Positions 37,446 through 46,603 are shown, counted from the first letter of the stretch. The stretch is DNA of 64,000 nucleotides from Methanosarcina vacuolata Z-761 (GCF_000969905.1 NZ_CP009520.1:2356001-2420000); one strand, 5' to 3'. Numbers and translations: made by a program. Notes: generated from the letters alone by a model not told the origin.

Positions 37446-39080
37446 ATGAAAGCTTCGGATCTTTTTGTTGCCCAGCTTGAAGAAGAAGGCGTTGAGTATA
37501 TTTTCGGACTGCCAGGTGAAGAAAACCTTGACCTGCTTGAGTCCCTGAGGACTTCCAGAATCAAACTGATCATAACAAGACACGAACAGGCTGCGGCTTT
37601 TATGGCTGCAACATATGGGAGGTTGACCGGAAAGCCAGGAGTCTGCTTTTCAACACTTGGACCCGGAGCCACAAATCTTGTTACAGGCGTTGCCCAAGCA
37701 CAGCTTATAGGAGCACCTCTTATTTCTATATCCGGACAGAAGTCTCTGACTGACAACTGGCAGGCCCGTTTCCAGCTTGTAAACACTGTCAGAATGATGG
37801 AGCCTCTCTGCAAAAAGGCTGTATCCATTACCGATCCGGGAATGATCCCTACAGTGATCCGTAATGCCTTCAAACATGCCGAAGCTGACAGGCCGGGAGC
37901 TATACATATTGAGCTTCCGGAAGACGTAGCTGAAGAAGAAACTGAGGCCACGGTGCAGAAGCGAAGTGAAATTAAAATTCCTTACCCCGATCCTGAGGCT
38001 GTAAAAAGAGCTGCGACTATGATCTGTGAGGCTAAAAATCCCCTGATAATAGTTTCATCAGGAGCAAACCGAAAAGCTATCACTGGGGAGCTCGAAAATT
38101 TTGTCGAGCAAACAGGCATCTACCTGGTGCATACCCAGATGGGGAAAGGAGTCGTTCCTGATGATTGCAGCTACAGTCTCTTTGCCACAGGAATTCATGC
38201 AAGGGACTATGTTAACTGCGGAATTGACGGGGCTGACCTTATTATCACTATTGGTTATGATATAGTCGAATATCCTCCTTACCTGTGGAACGGTACACTG
38301 GACAAACAGATCATAAATATTGATTTTGTGGAATCCGTGCCTGATAGGTACTTTAACCCCACAGTAGAAGTCATAGGGAATATTGCTTCTTCAATCCGGG
38401 AACTTGCTGCAAGTATTCCGGAGAAAAGGGAGTTTCCTATCTTTGAACACACCAGGAATTTCATTGAAGAAAAAATAAATGCTGTTGCCAGGAAAAGCTA
38501 CCCTCCTGTTCCACAGGCTGTAGTTAAGAGTGTCAGAAAGGCGCTGGGGAGAGAAGATATAATTACACTGGACAATGGAATTTATAAACTCTGGTTCGCT
38601 CGCCTTTACAAGACCTATGCTCCCAATACTGTGCTCCTTGATAATGCTCTTGCAACCATGGGTGCAGGTCTCCCTTCAGGGATTACTGCTAAGCTTCTTC
38701 ATCCGGAGCGCCGTGTGCTTGCAATCTGTGGGGACGGAGGTTTTATGATGAACTGCCAGGAACTTGAGACCGCAATCCGCTATGGAATTCCTGTTGTTGT
38801 CCTTATCCTCAATGACAATGGTTTCGGCTTTATTAAGTGGAAGCAGAAAAAAATGCATTTTGAGGATTTCGGGCTGGATTATGGAAATCCTGATTTTTCT
38901 CTCTTTGCCAGGAGCTTCGGGGCTATGGGTGTCAGGATTAAGGAAGACGACGACCTTGCAGAAGTTCTGGAGAAAGCTTTTGCCTTGAATAAGGTGGCAG
39001 TTATTGAGTGCCCGATTGACTATTCCGTAAACTATGAAACTTTCTCGATAGAATTGGGAAAGCTTACATGTAAGTTCTGA
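37446..39080 (+). CDS. Thiamine-diphosphate enzyme, acetolactate synthase large-subunit-like
   Basis: 544 residues, start ATG 37446 behind TTGGAG. Three-domain TPP enzyme: N-terminal FGLPGEENLDLLESL and RHEQAAAFMA with catalytic Glu47, a central FAD/NAD-like domain (PLIIVSSGANRK), and a C-terminal GDGGFMMNCQELETA-to-NDNGFG TPP-binding motif. It resembles catabolic AlsS-type acetolactate synthases more than IlvB, and no small regulatory subunit gene follows. Two pyruvate condensing to acetolactate is the default reaction; specificity is not provable by eye. The preceding ALDH-like gene may form a functional pair. Confidence 0.88.
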   Translation: MKASDLFVAQLEEEGVEYIFGLPGEENLDLLESLRTSRIKLIITRHEQAAAFMAATYGRLTGKPGVCFSTLGPGATNLVTGVAQAQLIGAPLISISGQKSLTDNWQARFQLVNTVRMMEPLCKKAVSITDPGMIPTVIRNAFKHAEADRPGAIHIELPEDVAEEETEATVQKRSEIKIPYPDPEAVKRAATMICEAKNPLIIVSSGANRKAITGELENFVEQTGIYLVHTQMGKGVVPDDCSYSLFATGIHARDYVNCGIDGADLIITIGYDIVEYPPYLWNGTLDKQIINIDFVESVPDRYFNPTVEVIGNIASSIRELAASIPEKREFPIFEHTRNFIEEKINAVARKSYPPVPQAVVKSVRKALGREDIITLDNGIYKLWFARLYKTYAPNTVLLDNALATMGAGLPSGITAKLLHPERRVLAICGDGGFMMNCQELETAIRYGIPVVVLILNDNGFGFIKWKQKKMHFEDFGLDYGNPDFSLFARSFGAMGVRIKEDDDLAEVLEKAFALNKVAVIECPIDYSVNYETFSIELGKLTCKF

Positions 39081-39529
39081 TTGGAAACCGATTAAAGGGA
39101 CATTCCCTACGGGAGACTGAAATTCCGACAAATACTTGTTCTGGCTTGATAAATAAGGAAAAAAGCGTTAAAACAAATAAAGCGTTAAAATGAATTAAAA
39201 GCGCTTAAATTGGGTTAAAAGTTATTGATTAATAACTAAGTTCATGGCAGTAACGCCAGGAAAATGAACGGGAGAAGTTTTTCCCACATTATTTACAGGT
39301 TGATTGATTATAAGTTGACTATGGGATTATTAACTAAAAAATTTTAGTTATACCGCCTCGGGACCAATCAATTTGAATTTCAGACATTTAATAGTAAAAT
39401 TTAAGCGGTTCTTAAGCTTGTGGTTTCATGTCCTGATTTTAAACCTGACTTCCAAAGCAAGAGGTTGCCACAGGTTAGTTGAATCGCAGATTAAAGTTAC
39501 TATAAGTGAATAAAGTGTTTCAGGCATCC
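39081..39529. other. Gene-free region between the TPP enzyme and aIF1A
   Basis: About 450 bases in a convergent gap. A near-palindrome TAACTAAAAA/ATTTTAGTTA lies at 39331-39350 and may help end either transcript. Several AAGCGTTAAAA-like repeats lie near 39160-39215. No gene seen. Confidence 0.4.
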
Positions 39530-39877
39530 TCAGTTAAGGTATCCTTTTCTTTCAAGCCATTCAATCTGAGGCCTTGTATATTTCCAGGTAACATCGGCTT
39601 TGGAGTCCTGAATTTCCCATGGGTTCGCTATGACTATATCGCCTTCGCGAATCCACATTCTCTTGTTTTTGGACCCGGGAATTCGTCCCATTCGGACCAC
39701 ACCGTCCATACACTGTAGTGTGACTCTTTTAGAACCGAGTAAACTTAATACTGTTGCCAGAACTTCGTTTCTGTCCTTTCGAGGAGTGCGTACTCTTGTT
39801 ACTTCATGAGTATCTCCTGCAACCGATTTTTTTGATCCTGAGTTTTTCTGTCGGATAATGCTTCTATAATTAGCCAA
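39530..39877 (-). CDS. Translation initiation factor aIF1A, copy 1
   Basis: 115 residues. OB-fold initiation factor that binds the 30S A site. Signature [20 protein letters not shown], then [20 protein letters not shown] and the C-terminal [10 protein letters not shown]. The start is TTG 39877 behind a strong GGAGGAATTAAT site, giving [11 protein letters not shown] paralogue at 42195 has the same layout but a CTG start. Having two aIF1A genes in one cluster, interleaved with small RGG/zinc proteins, is notable. Confidence 0.93.
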   Translation of the reverse strand: MANYRSIIRQKNSGSKKSVAGDTHEVTRVRTPRKDRNEVLATVLSLLGSKRVTLQCMDGVVRMGRIPGSKNKRMWIREGDIVIANPWEIQDSKADVTWKYTRPQIEWLERKGYLN

Positions 39878-40234
39878 ATTAATTCCTCCAATACTGGTTT
39901 TGTTTCAACTGCTTTAATTTAAAATAAGCTTTCTCTGATTTTAGTCTCAGTTCGGCTTGTTTTTCCGTCTTTCCGGATATCTTTATAGATTTATACCATA
40001 GAGATCTTAACATTTTTAGGGATACTTGGTTAGATTCTCTGATTAAATTGTTATTTTTTGTTCTGTTTTTATTTTCCAAGAAATCTCCCAAATAAAAGGT
40101 AAAAACAAAGAGAATAGTCAGTGAAAGTGAATTGAGTATCAATTCGGACTATATCTTAAACTGGCTCAGCTTTGATATAGATGCGCAGATATTAGTATAT
40201 TTGAGACCTTCAGTGATTACAAAGTTCTTATTTG

Positions 40235-40437
40235 TCAATAAACCGACCTTCCTATGGTCTGTTTGAATGGAACTTCGGTCTCAACCCTGTATTCAAGTAG
40301 CCAGAACAGATAAACTTGTGAATTTCGCTCGGGTTGCCGTTACCGCCTCTGAAACCTTCTCGGTGAATTTTTCGGTTGCCGACAAGGTAAGAATTTCCTC
40401 TCATAAAAACCCATTTTCCTCTGTCATAAAAACCCAT
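40235..40437 (-). pseudogene. Broken RGG/CxxC-x17-CxxC small zinc protein
   Basis: The start region (GAGGTGAAACAATA ATG GGT TTT) and leader match the intact copies at 41135, 43068 and 43991. An internal duplication of about 23 bp alters the Arg/Gly N-terminus. After HKFICSG an insertion of about 12 bp and a frame change destroy the first CxxC. The old second half is still readable in another frame (FKQTIGRSVY) but ends at TGA where the third cysteine codon TGC should be. Confidence 0.78.
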
Positions 40438-40540
40438 TATTGTTTCACCTCCGTTTATAGCGGATACATATATTCGATAAAAACATGATCGGATATCATC
40501 GATAAAACAAAAATGGAGCTATTAATAACAGATTATATAT
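40438..40540 (-). promoter_or_regulatory. Conserved leader and promoter of the broken CxxC copy (SD-hairpin family)
   Basis: A shared promoter-like motif (GATTATAT on plus, 40531-40538; CATATAATC-type on minus) lies ~100 nt before the start. The arms at 40451-40463 read CCGCU-loop-AACGG in the RNA, with one mismatched pair, directly before AGGTG. The mismatch fits relaxed selection on a dead copy. Confidence 0.6.
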
Positions 40541-41134
40541 CTCTTTATTTTCAACCGCTTCTACGTAGTTATTTACTTATATAAATTTTCCTGTGAACAA
40601 ATGGCCAGAAAAGTCCAAAAATTCAAAGTAAATTAAAAGAAATAAAGATCTTTTTCAAGAAATAAGCATCAATATACTTGAAATAAACATCAATATACTT
40701 GAAATAAACATCAATATACTTGAAATAAACATCAATATACGTGGGAACTTGTTGGCTTAATTTAAATAATTACAAAAGAAGACTCAGTACCAACATATAG
40801 TGATAAAAGTAAAATTCAAAATCACTAGATTTTGTAAATGGTTATCATCCGTGTAATAAAACTTAGTTATTCAAGTCTTTAGATAGCGAATGTCGATTTT
40901 GATAAAAACTGGATTCTTCTTGCTAATTCAGGTTTTTTATCAAAAATGCAAAAATCACTGGATTTTGGAACAGAGTCCAAAAGAATCTAAAATACATAAA
41001 TCAATTAGAAGAATATTATTATCGTTCAAATAAAAATATTATTCAATACAATATATAAAAGAAGAGAGTCCGTTTTGCTGCTCAAACTAAACGGACATAA
41101 TTTGTAAAATAGAATATTTTGAGTGAACCTAGAA
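40541..41134. other. Spacer holding a 21-bp minisatellite
   Basis: Four tandem 21-bp units containing CATCAATATACTTGAAATAA start at 40667, 40688, 40709 and 40730. The rest is AT-rich with no credible gene. Confidence 0.7.
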
Positions 41135-41338
41135 TTAATATCTGTTCTCTCTGGGTTTCCTATGTTTAGGAAGACACTCTCTGCAGTAGACTGGTCTGTC
41201 AGGGTCAGGCTTGAAAGGAACCTGAGTTTCAGCGCCGCAGTCAGAACAGATCGCGGTGTACATTTCCCTGGGACCTCCGAAACCTCCACGGTTGCTGTCT
41301 CTTCCCCTGAAGGAATTTCCTCTGTCATTAAAAGCCAT
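41135..41338 (-). CDS. Small RGG-rich CxxC-x17-CxxC zinc protein (copy A)
   Basis: 67 residues. N-terminal Arg/Gly/Asn segment (FNDRGNSFRGRDSNRGGFGG), then the zinc-ribbon-like CSDC and CREC pairs spaced 17 residues apart with the conserved VPFKPDPDRPVYC between, and a basic C-terminal tail (LPKHRKPRENRY) longer than in its paralogues. The motif is the CxxC-x17-CxxC domain known from Methanosarcina. RGG-type tails commonly bind RNA; RNA binding is inference. ATG follows AGCGGAGGTGAAAAGAAA. Stand-alone gene with its own conserved leader. Confidence 0.85.
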   Translation of the reverse strand: MAFNDRGNSFRGRDSNRGGFGGPREMYTAICSDCGAETQVPFKPDPDRPVYCRECLPKHRKPRENRY

Positions 41339-41445
41339 TTTCTTTTCACCTCCGCTTACAGCGGATAGTCCATAGTTTAAAAATAAGGTTGTATATTACT
41401 CTTTGATTAAAAACAGAAACTAGTTTTTAATAACAGATTATACAT
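41339..41445 (-). promoter_or_regulatory. Conserved leader of CxxC copy A with SD-proximal hairpin
   Basis: GATTATAC at 41436-41443 (plus) is the shared promoter motif. RNA hairpin CCGCU-GUA-AGCGG at 41352-41364, with the 3' arm running directly into AGGTGA of the ribosome-binding site; all five base pairs are Watson-Crick. Confidence 0.65.
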
Positions 41446-42194
41446 CTCTTTATTTTTAATGTTCTTAGTATACGGTCAAATTATATAAGTTTTACTCATA
41501 AAAATCAAAATCACGCCGAAATTTTTGCTGCTTTAGAGTTGCTTCTGCTTATTAAAAAACTCTGACCATATAGTTTCTTACGGACAGAGACACAGTTGCA
41601 AGTTGAATTCCACTATCCAGATGAGAAAAACTAAGAGGATGAACTACTCATTCCTAAACTCCTTGAATTTCTCAGAGTTTTGAGGGAGAAACTTACAGGA
41701 CGCAAAGCCCAAAAAGAATACTTAGTATTCTTCTCTTAGTGTTCTTCTCGTTCCATTCTCCCGCCTATTGGCGACGAGTCTACAGGGCCTACTCCACATT
41801 TTGCAGGTGAAGGAATATCAAAATGTAAAATATACAAGCGTGATAATACTTGAGATGCTATTAAGCTTCCGGCTTTCATTTCATCTATCACTTGTTGGCT
41901 CTCGCAGAAAATTGTTGAGTACGGGGAACTTCCCGCCCTGGAGTTAAAAACTAAGTTAGTGAAACTGAGTAAGTGAGTGAGTCAGCTAAATAAATTAAAG
42001 GCTGTGGAGTGAATTATAAACAAGTTATAAAAGTTGAAGTTGAGTTAAAAAGAATAAAGGTAAGGTGAAGAGATTAAAGGCAAGAGCTTGAAGAGGGAAT
42101 ATGTAAGTGGGAAGAAGTTAACCGCAAACTGTTAAAACTGGAGTATAATCAGAGTAAGCTGGTTTTATCAAGTTTTACGGTACTATTTCGGTAC
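41446..42194. other. Long spacer; possible decayed coding fragment on minus
   Basis: About 750 bases. On minus, 41736-41920 keeps a protein-like frame (ESQQVIDEMKAGSLIASQVL, then FDIPSPAKCGVGPVDSSPIG) without a start. It may be the end of a lost mobile-element gene, but I cannot name the family. The remainder is repetitive AT-rich DNA. Confidence 0.3.
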
Positions 42195-42539
42195 TTATTT
42201 GAGGTACCCTTTTCTCTCGAGCCACTCGACCTGGGGCCTTGTGTACTTCCAGATCACATCGGCTTTAGAATCCTGAATGTCCCACGGAGCGACGATTACT
42301 ACGTCCCCCTCATGTATCCACATTTTCTTGTTTTTGGACCCGGGAATCCGGCCCATTCGGACTATACCGTCCATACATTGCAGCGTAACTCTTTTTGAAC
42401 CAAGTAAACTTGATACTGTTGCCAGAACTTCGTGATTTTCCCTACGCGGTGTGCGTACTCTTGTTACTTCCTGAGTAGCGGGCACTGAACTTCCAGTTCC
42501 TGCTTTTCTTTTTCTTATATTGCTTCTATAGTTCGCCAG
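42195..42539 (-). CDS. Translation initiation factor aIF1A, copy 2, with CTG start
   Basis: 114 residues; about three quarters identical to copy 1 by eye ([31 protein letters not shown]). The N-terminus homologous to MANYRSIIR of copy 1 is encoded as CTG GCG AAC TAT AGA AGC, with CTG at 42537-42539 placed after GAGGAATTAAC exactly as TTG is in copy 1. The next canonical start (GTG 42485) would delete 18 conserved residues and has no ribosome-binding site. I therefore call CTG the initiation codon. Confidence 0.88.
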   Translation of the reverse strand: MANYRSNIRKRKAGTGSSVPATQEVTRVRTPRRENHEVLATVSSLLGSKRVTLQCMDGIVRMGRIPGSKNKKMWIHEGDVVIVAPWDIQDSKADVIWKYTRPQVEWLERKGYLK

Positions 42540-42620
42540 GTTAATTCCTCTTATTATTAGTTTGTTATGTCAAATTTATTACGATCTGCTTTTTATTACT
42601 CTGCTTTTATTATGTCATAT

Positions 42621-42839
42621 TTATGATGTCAGATTTTTCAAAGCTTCTGTATCTACGGATGCATCATGTACTTTGATGTTAAGGTTCATAAATGGATAGG
42701 GATTAAAGAACCCTTTAAGATCTGAAATCCCGGAAAAAACCTGAATCTCAGGAAGCGTTCTCATTTCAAAGATTCTTAAAGACCCTTTAATTGTTCTTAG
42801 TGTTATTTTTCGTTTATACTGAGAGTTTGCTTCAAACAC
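42621..42839 (-). CDS. Hypothetical small protein
   Basis: A possible 72-residue protein from GTG 42839, upstream of aIF1A copy 2 on the same strand. Composition is protein-like (KITLRTIKGSLRIFEM, DLKGFFNPYPFMNLNIKVHD), but there is no clear ribosome-binding site and I recognise no family. It could be a remnant. Confidence 0.3.
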   Translation of the reverse strand: MFEANSQYKRKITLRTIKGSLRIFEMRTLPEIQVFSGISDLKGFFNPYPFMNLNIKVHDASVDTEALKNLTS

Positions 42840-43067
42840 TTCATAGCACTTTTACATCATAGCACTTTTATTTCACATACAAATTATAAAAACGCCTGTA
42901 ATAGTACTCAGGCCCCACTCAACAAACAAATTGTAAAGAGTCATTAAATTCAGGGTTCCGATATCCTTCACCAGCTATAAGGTAAAAATATAGCTTAAAA
43001 ATGGAATATGTGTTGAGATTTTTCAAAATCAACACTTTACCTTGAGTTTTACTTAAGAAGCTTTATT

Positions 43068-43274
43068 TTAAAACTTCCTGTGGTTAGGAAGGCAATCCCT
43101 GCAATAAACTGGCCGGCCTTCGGTCGGTTTGAATGGAACCTCAGTTTCAACCCCGCAGTCAGAACAGATAACCTTGTGCATTTCTCTGGGGCCGCTGTTG
43201 CCGCCTCTGAAACCTCCGCGGCCGCTGTTTCGGTTGCCACCACGGTAGGAACTTCCTCTGTCATTAAAACCCAT
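43068..43274 (-). CDS. Small RGG-rich CxxC-x17-CxxC zinc protein (copy B)
   Basis: 68 residues. Arg/Gly-rich N-terminus (YRGGNRNSGRGGFRGG), then ICSDCGVETEVPFKP and VYCRDCLPNHRKF, with four cysteines spaced CxxC-x17-CxxC. ATG follows ATGGAGGTGAACGAAA. The C-terminal half is identical over long stretches to copy C at 43991, while the RG tail varies in length and order. Expected to be a soluble zinc-binding protein, perhaps RNA-associated. Confidence 0.87.
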   Translation of the reverse strand: MGFNDRGSSYRGGNRNSGRGGFRGGNSGPREMHKVICSDCGVETEVPFKPTEGRPVYCRDCLPNHRKF

Positions 43275-43382
43275 TTTCGTTCACCTCCATTTGCAACGGA
43301 TTCATATGCTCGATAAAAACATGATCGGATATAACTTATTATTTAAAAACAAAAATGGAGTTTTTAATAACAGATTATATGT
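43275..43382 (-). promoter_or_regulatory. Conserved leader of CxxC copy B with covarying SD hairpin
   Basis: Shared motif GATTATAT at 43373-43380 (plus). RNA hairpin CCGUU-GCA-AAUGG at 43287-43299, next to AGGTGA. Compared with copies A and C, the fourth pair changed from C-G to U-A on both sides and the third became a G-U wobble, so pairing is preserved while sequence is not. Confidence 0.68.
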
Positions 43383-43479
43383 CTCATTATTTTTACTATA
43401 ATACATAACCACTTCCATGTTATATAAGATTAATCCAAAAATAACTGAAAAAAATAGAAGCGGACTCCTCAAAATCACA

Positions 43480-43629
43480 TTCTGCCCCCCCTCCAAAAAA
43501 TAAGGTGATTTTGCAACAACTAACTAAACTTTTTTGAGTCAGTTGTGAGCACATGCTCAACAAAATCAATGATTTTGGCTTGAATCCCACAATGTTCAAA
43601 AAAATCCAGTTTAAATTTTGAGAATTCAA
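43480..43629 (-). pseudogene. Possible transposase N-terminal fragment
   Basis: Minus-strand frame KFKLDFFEHCGIQAKIIDFV, then EHVLTTDSKKFS, interrupted by a stop and followed by LLQNH. It has the look of the N-terminus of a Methanosarcina transposase, but this is from memory and the rest of the gene is absent. Confidence 0.35.
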
Positions 43630-43802
43630 TAATAATTTCGGCAGATCTAACGATATGTAATGAACATTAACTCATTAATAGGGAATAAAGAGTAAAATTA
43701 GTAATATAATATAATTCAATAATAATTTCGGCAGATCTAACGATATGTAATGAACATTAACTCATTAATAGGGAATAAAGAGTAAAATTAGTAATATACT
43801 AT
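43623..43802. repeat. 90-bp tandem duplication, 2 units
   Basis: 43623-43712 and 43713-43802 are identical except for one base near the end. Non-coding, upstream of the copy B leader and downstream of copy C. Confidence 0.97.
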
Positions 43803-43990
43803 ATAACTAAATAAATTAAGTTGTGTTTTTTGAGAGGGGTCGGAGTGCGAGCTCAAAGAGAAAAGATTCTGTATGAGAATTATATATAAGAATAAAAGAA
43901 GTTTGAAGAATAAAAGGAGTCTGGAAACCTCTGTTACAGAAAGGTTTCCAGTGATAAAATTAAAATAAGAAAATTCTGGAATTTCTGGAT

Positions 43991-44212
43991 TTAGAACTTT
44001 CTGTGATTTGGTAGGCAGTCTCTGCAGTAAACCGGTCTTCCTTCAGTTGGCTTGAATGGAACCTGTGTCTCTACACCACAGTCAGAACAAACGGCGGGAT
44101 ACATTTCTCTGGGACCGCTGTTGCCCCCTCTGTAACCTCCGCGATTGTTGTCCCTATTTCCCCGGTTGCTATCTCTTCCCCTGAAAGAGTTCCCTCTGTC
44201 ATTAAAACTCAT
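43991..44212 (-). CDS. Small RGG-rich CxxC-x17-CxxC zinc protein (copy C)
   Basis: 73 residues from ATG 44212 (an in-frame ATG at 44233 lies inside the regulatory hairpin and is unlikely to be used). N-terminus FNDRGNSFRGRDSNRGNRDN with RG repeats, then VCSDCGVETQVPFKP and VYCRDCLPNHRKF. The strong GGAGGTGA site is 7 nt from the start. Longest RG tail of the family. Last of the cluster on the upstream side. Confidence 0.87.
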   Translation of the reverse strand: MSFNDRGNSFRGRDSNRGNRDNNRGGYRGGNSGPREMYPAVCSDCGVETQVPFKPTEGRPVYCRDCLPNHRKF

Positions 44213-44323
44213 TTTCGTTTCACCTCCGCTCATAGCGGATATAGTCTAGGTTGCTATAAAAATAAGATCTATACATTCTTTTATTAAAAACAAAAATGAA
44301 GTTTTTAATAACAGATTATATGA
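44213..44323 (-). promoter_or_regulatory. Conserved leader of CxxC copy C with SD-proximal hairpin
   Basis: Shared motif GATTATAT at 44314-44321 (plus). RNA hairpin CCGCU-AUG-AGCGG at 44226-44238, whose 3' arm overlaps the start of the GGAGGTGA ribosome-binding site. Confidence 0.67.
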
Positions 44324-44411
44324 CTCTTTATTTTTACTGCCAATATTTCCCAAGCTCTTATCGTATATAAACATATCTGCGAAGACAGTAGTTTAATCTT
44401 TAGAATCTCAA

Positions 44412-44487
44412 GTTAGCTTTTAAAATATCTAATCTAATTCGATACTGTTTTTAGCTTTTAAAATCTCTAGTCTAATTCGATACTGTT
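44412..44487. repeat. 38-bp tandem repeat, 2 units
   Basis: The segment beginning TTAGCTTTTAAAAT and ending CTAATTCGATACTGTTTT is duplicated with two to three changes. Confidence 0.85.
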
Positions 44488-44518
44488 TTATCCCAAAATT
44501 ATTTCTCATTTTAAATAT

Positions 44519-44620
44519 GGCTCTTCGTCATTTCCTGTGGATAAGATGATTTTCAATTCAAGACCGAATTGGTTTTTAAGAGAATATTATGAGGATATCC
44601 ACACAAAAAATTGGAAACGA
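44519..44620. mobile_element. MITE-like element, family 1, second copy (right end decayed)
   Basis: Starts GGCTCTTCG and follows the reverse complement of the 8546 element through GATAAGATGATTTTCAA and GAGGATATCCACACAAAA, after which the terminal repeat is lost. No target duplication is visible. Confidence 0.7.
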
Positions 44621-45053
44621 TGGGAAAATAAATATTATCTTAAAAAAATTCTGTTTTATTTTTACGTTAGGGGGTCGAGATGTAAAAAACTTTATACGAG
44701 TTGCAATCTACGTTTTAGCCATAGCAAGTAGTATGTTAAGAAGATAATCTACGTTTTTGGTGATTTTCACCACATCAACTGTTAACTATAAATACTATTT
44801 TTCTCTCTATGATACTCTACAAATGTAAGCCAGAACTCAAATGTAAGCCAGAACTCAAATGTAAAAACATAAATCATAAATTATATAATATAATTTCAAT
44901 ACATTCCGGAAGTAAAATAATTTTTATAGTTTTAACATATTTTGTTCAATCCTTCCACTAATATAGAATTCTATTGTGAGTTGAGAGAAATAAGGTGCAT
45001 ACTGCATTTGACTATAACTTAATTCACTGGAAAAAATTGAGGTAGTTTAGGGT
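44621..45053. other. AT-rich promoter region of the desaturase-like gene
   Basis: Contains two and a half tandem 18-bp units of AAATGTAAGCCAGAACTC (44821-44862). No gene is recognised. Confidence 0.6.
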
Positions 45054-46508
45054 ATGAAAAGATACGATGTAATTGTTGTTGGGGCGGGCATAAGTGGACT
45101 TCTTGCAGCGCTTACGCTTTCAAAGCATGGAAAAAAAGTCCTTGTTCTTGAAAAAAGACGACATTTGGGCGGGAACTGCAACAGCTACATGGTAGATGGC
45201 TATCAGGTAGATACAGGAGCACATGCAATTACCCATCTTATTGAAGGCCCTCTGAAGAGGTTGATGGACAACTATTTCGATTTTTTACCTGTGTTTGAAG
45301 ACTATGGACATTACTATGTTCGAACTGAAAATGCTTTTGTCAAAATTCCTTCCAACCTGAAAGATTTCGTGACTTTTGATGTGCTTCCAAGAAAAGACAG
45401 GGTATTGCTTTCCCAGACCCTTACAAAAGCCTTTACCCTTTCATCATTCGGAATAGATCTGTCCAACCAGTCAGTATATGATTTCCTGCCGAAAAGTCTT
45501 TCAAAGGAAACTTACGACTTTGTGGATACCATATCAGCTTTTCTCTCTGGCAGGTCAATGAAGGAAACTTCTGCCCAGCGTGTTCTGTCTGGAAGCAGTT
45601 TTGTCAGAGACAGCATCACCCAGGAACAATTTGATGCAATGATCGGAAGACTGGAACAGAAAAAATCCCAATCTACAGAGTCTATCCTTGCCTCAATCCT
45701 TCCATATCACCTCCACGCTTCTCTTCAAGCCAGGATGACAAGGGTCACCCAGCCTTTTACCTCTCTTGAAAGGCTTGCAACAAATAATGTAAATTATTCT
45801 CAGGGCTATCCCAGAAAAGGCTTAAAAGCCCTGCTTAACGCCATTCTTTACTCTCTGCCGGAAACTGTTGAAATCAAAAATGAATGTGAAGTTAAATCCA
45901 TCCTTGTACAGGATGGAAAAGTTTCAGGCGTAGAAGCCGATGAAATATATAACTCTGACCTTGTTATCTACACAGGTTTTGCAACCGAGCTTCCCAGACT
46001 CATAAAAGATCTCCCTGAAGAATATATGGAAAATCTCAGAGGTATCGTCCATAGTAAAAGCCTGACCATCTGGCTTGGACTGGAAAAAGATTTTCCCGAT
46101 TTTAATTACACGGGCTCAGAGATCTGGTTCAAGGATTTTGCCTACTGGGCAACTCCTATCAGTAACTATGACCCTTCGCTTGCCCCAAAGGACAAGCAGC
46201 TTATTGGATTTTCCTTCGTGATTGATGAAAATAAAAACGAAGAACAGGAGACAGAAAAAGCCTACGAGACGATTTTCCGGGCTCACCCAAACATTGAGAA
46301 ATATATCGATATGCAGCATGAACAGATAATGGTCCCGGAAAAAGCCGCAGTTACGATTGACGGGAAATTTGCAGATATTCGAACCCCTGTTCGCAACCTC
46401 TATGTAGCGGGCACTGATACTGACAAACGCAGCATGGGAATTACCCGGGCTTCATATTCGATTATTGAGCTCCTAAAGATTCTTAATGAAGATGGGAATC
46501 TTCATTAA
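45054..46508 (+). CDS. Phytoene desaturase-like FAD-dependent oxidoreductase
   Basis: 484 residues; ATG behind GAGGTAG. N-terminal FAD dinucleotide-binding motif VVGAGISGLLAALTLSKHGK (8-27), then EKRRHLGGNCNSY and GAHAITH. The C-terminal FAD-binding signature is RNLYVAGTDTDKRSMGITRA. The CrtI/amine-oxidase-like fold places it among carotenoid-desaturase homologues. In Methanosarcina acetivorans a protein of this class is reported to hydrate archaeal lipids to hydroxyarchaeol, which makes lipid hydration or saturation a plausible role. Direct orthology is inference. Confidence 0.8.
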   Translation: MKRYDVIVVGAGISGLLAALTLSKHGKKVLVLEKRRHLGGNCNSYMVDGYQVDTGAHAITHLIEGPLKRLMDNYFDFLPVFEDYGHYYVRTENAFVKIPSNLKDFVTFDVLPRKDRVLLSQTLTKAFTLSSFGIDLSNQSVYDFLPKSLSKETYDFVDTISAFLSGRSMKETSAQRVLSGSSFVRDSITQEQFDAMIGRLEQKKSQSTESILASILPYHLHASLQARMTRVTQPFTSLERLATNNVNYSQGYPRKGLKALLNAILYSLPETVEIKNECEVKSILVQDGKVSGVEADEIYNSDLVIYTGFATELPRLIKDLPEEYMENLRGIVHSKSLTIWLGLEKDFPDFNYTGSEIWFKDFAYWATPISNYDPSLAPKDKQLIGFSFVIDENKNEEQETEKAYETIFRAHPNIEKYIDMQHEQIMVPEKAAVTIDGKFADIRTPVRNLYVAGTDTDKRSMGITRASYSIIELLKILNEDGNLH

Positions 46509-46603
46509 AGTATCTGTTTTATGTTAGAGCAGGAAAAAATAATATTCTGACTAATACTTAAGGACAGATCAATGTTTTATCATAATTTTTATAAATTGGA
46601 ATA

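Noticed and set aside
39879-40142. An 87-codon minus-strand frame whose TAA stop touches the aIF1A copy 1 ribosome-binding site, suggesting coupled translation
   Set aside because: It begins with TTG without a ribosome-binding site, and the equivalent position upstream of aIF1A copy 2 has no such frame although the GGAATTAA sequence is shared; probably chance.
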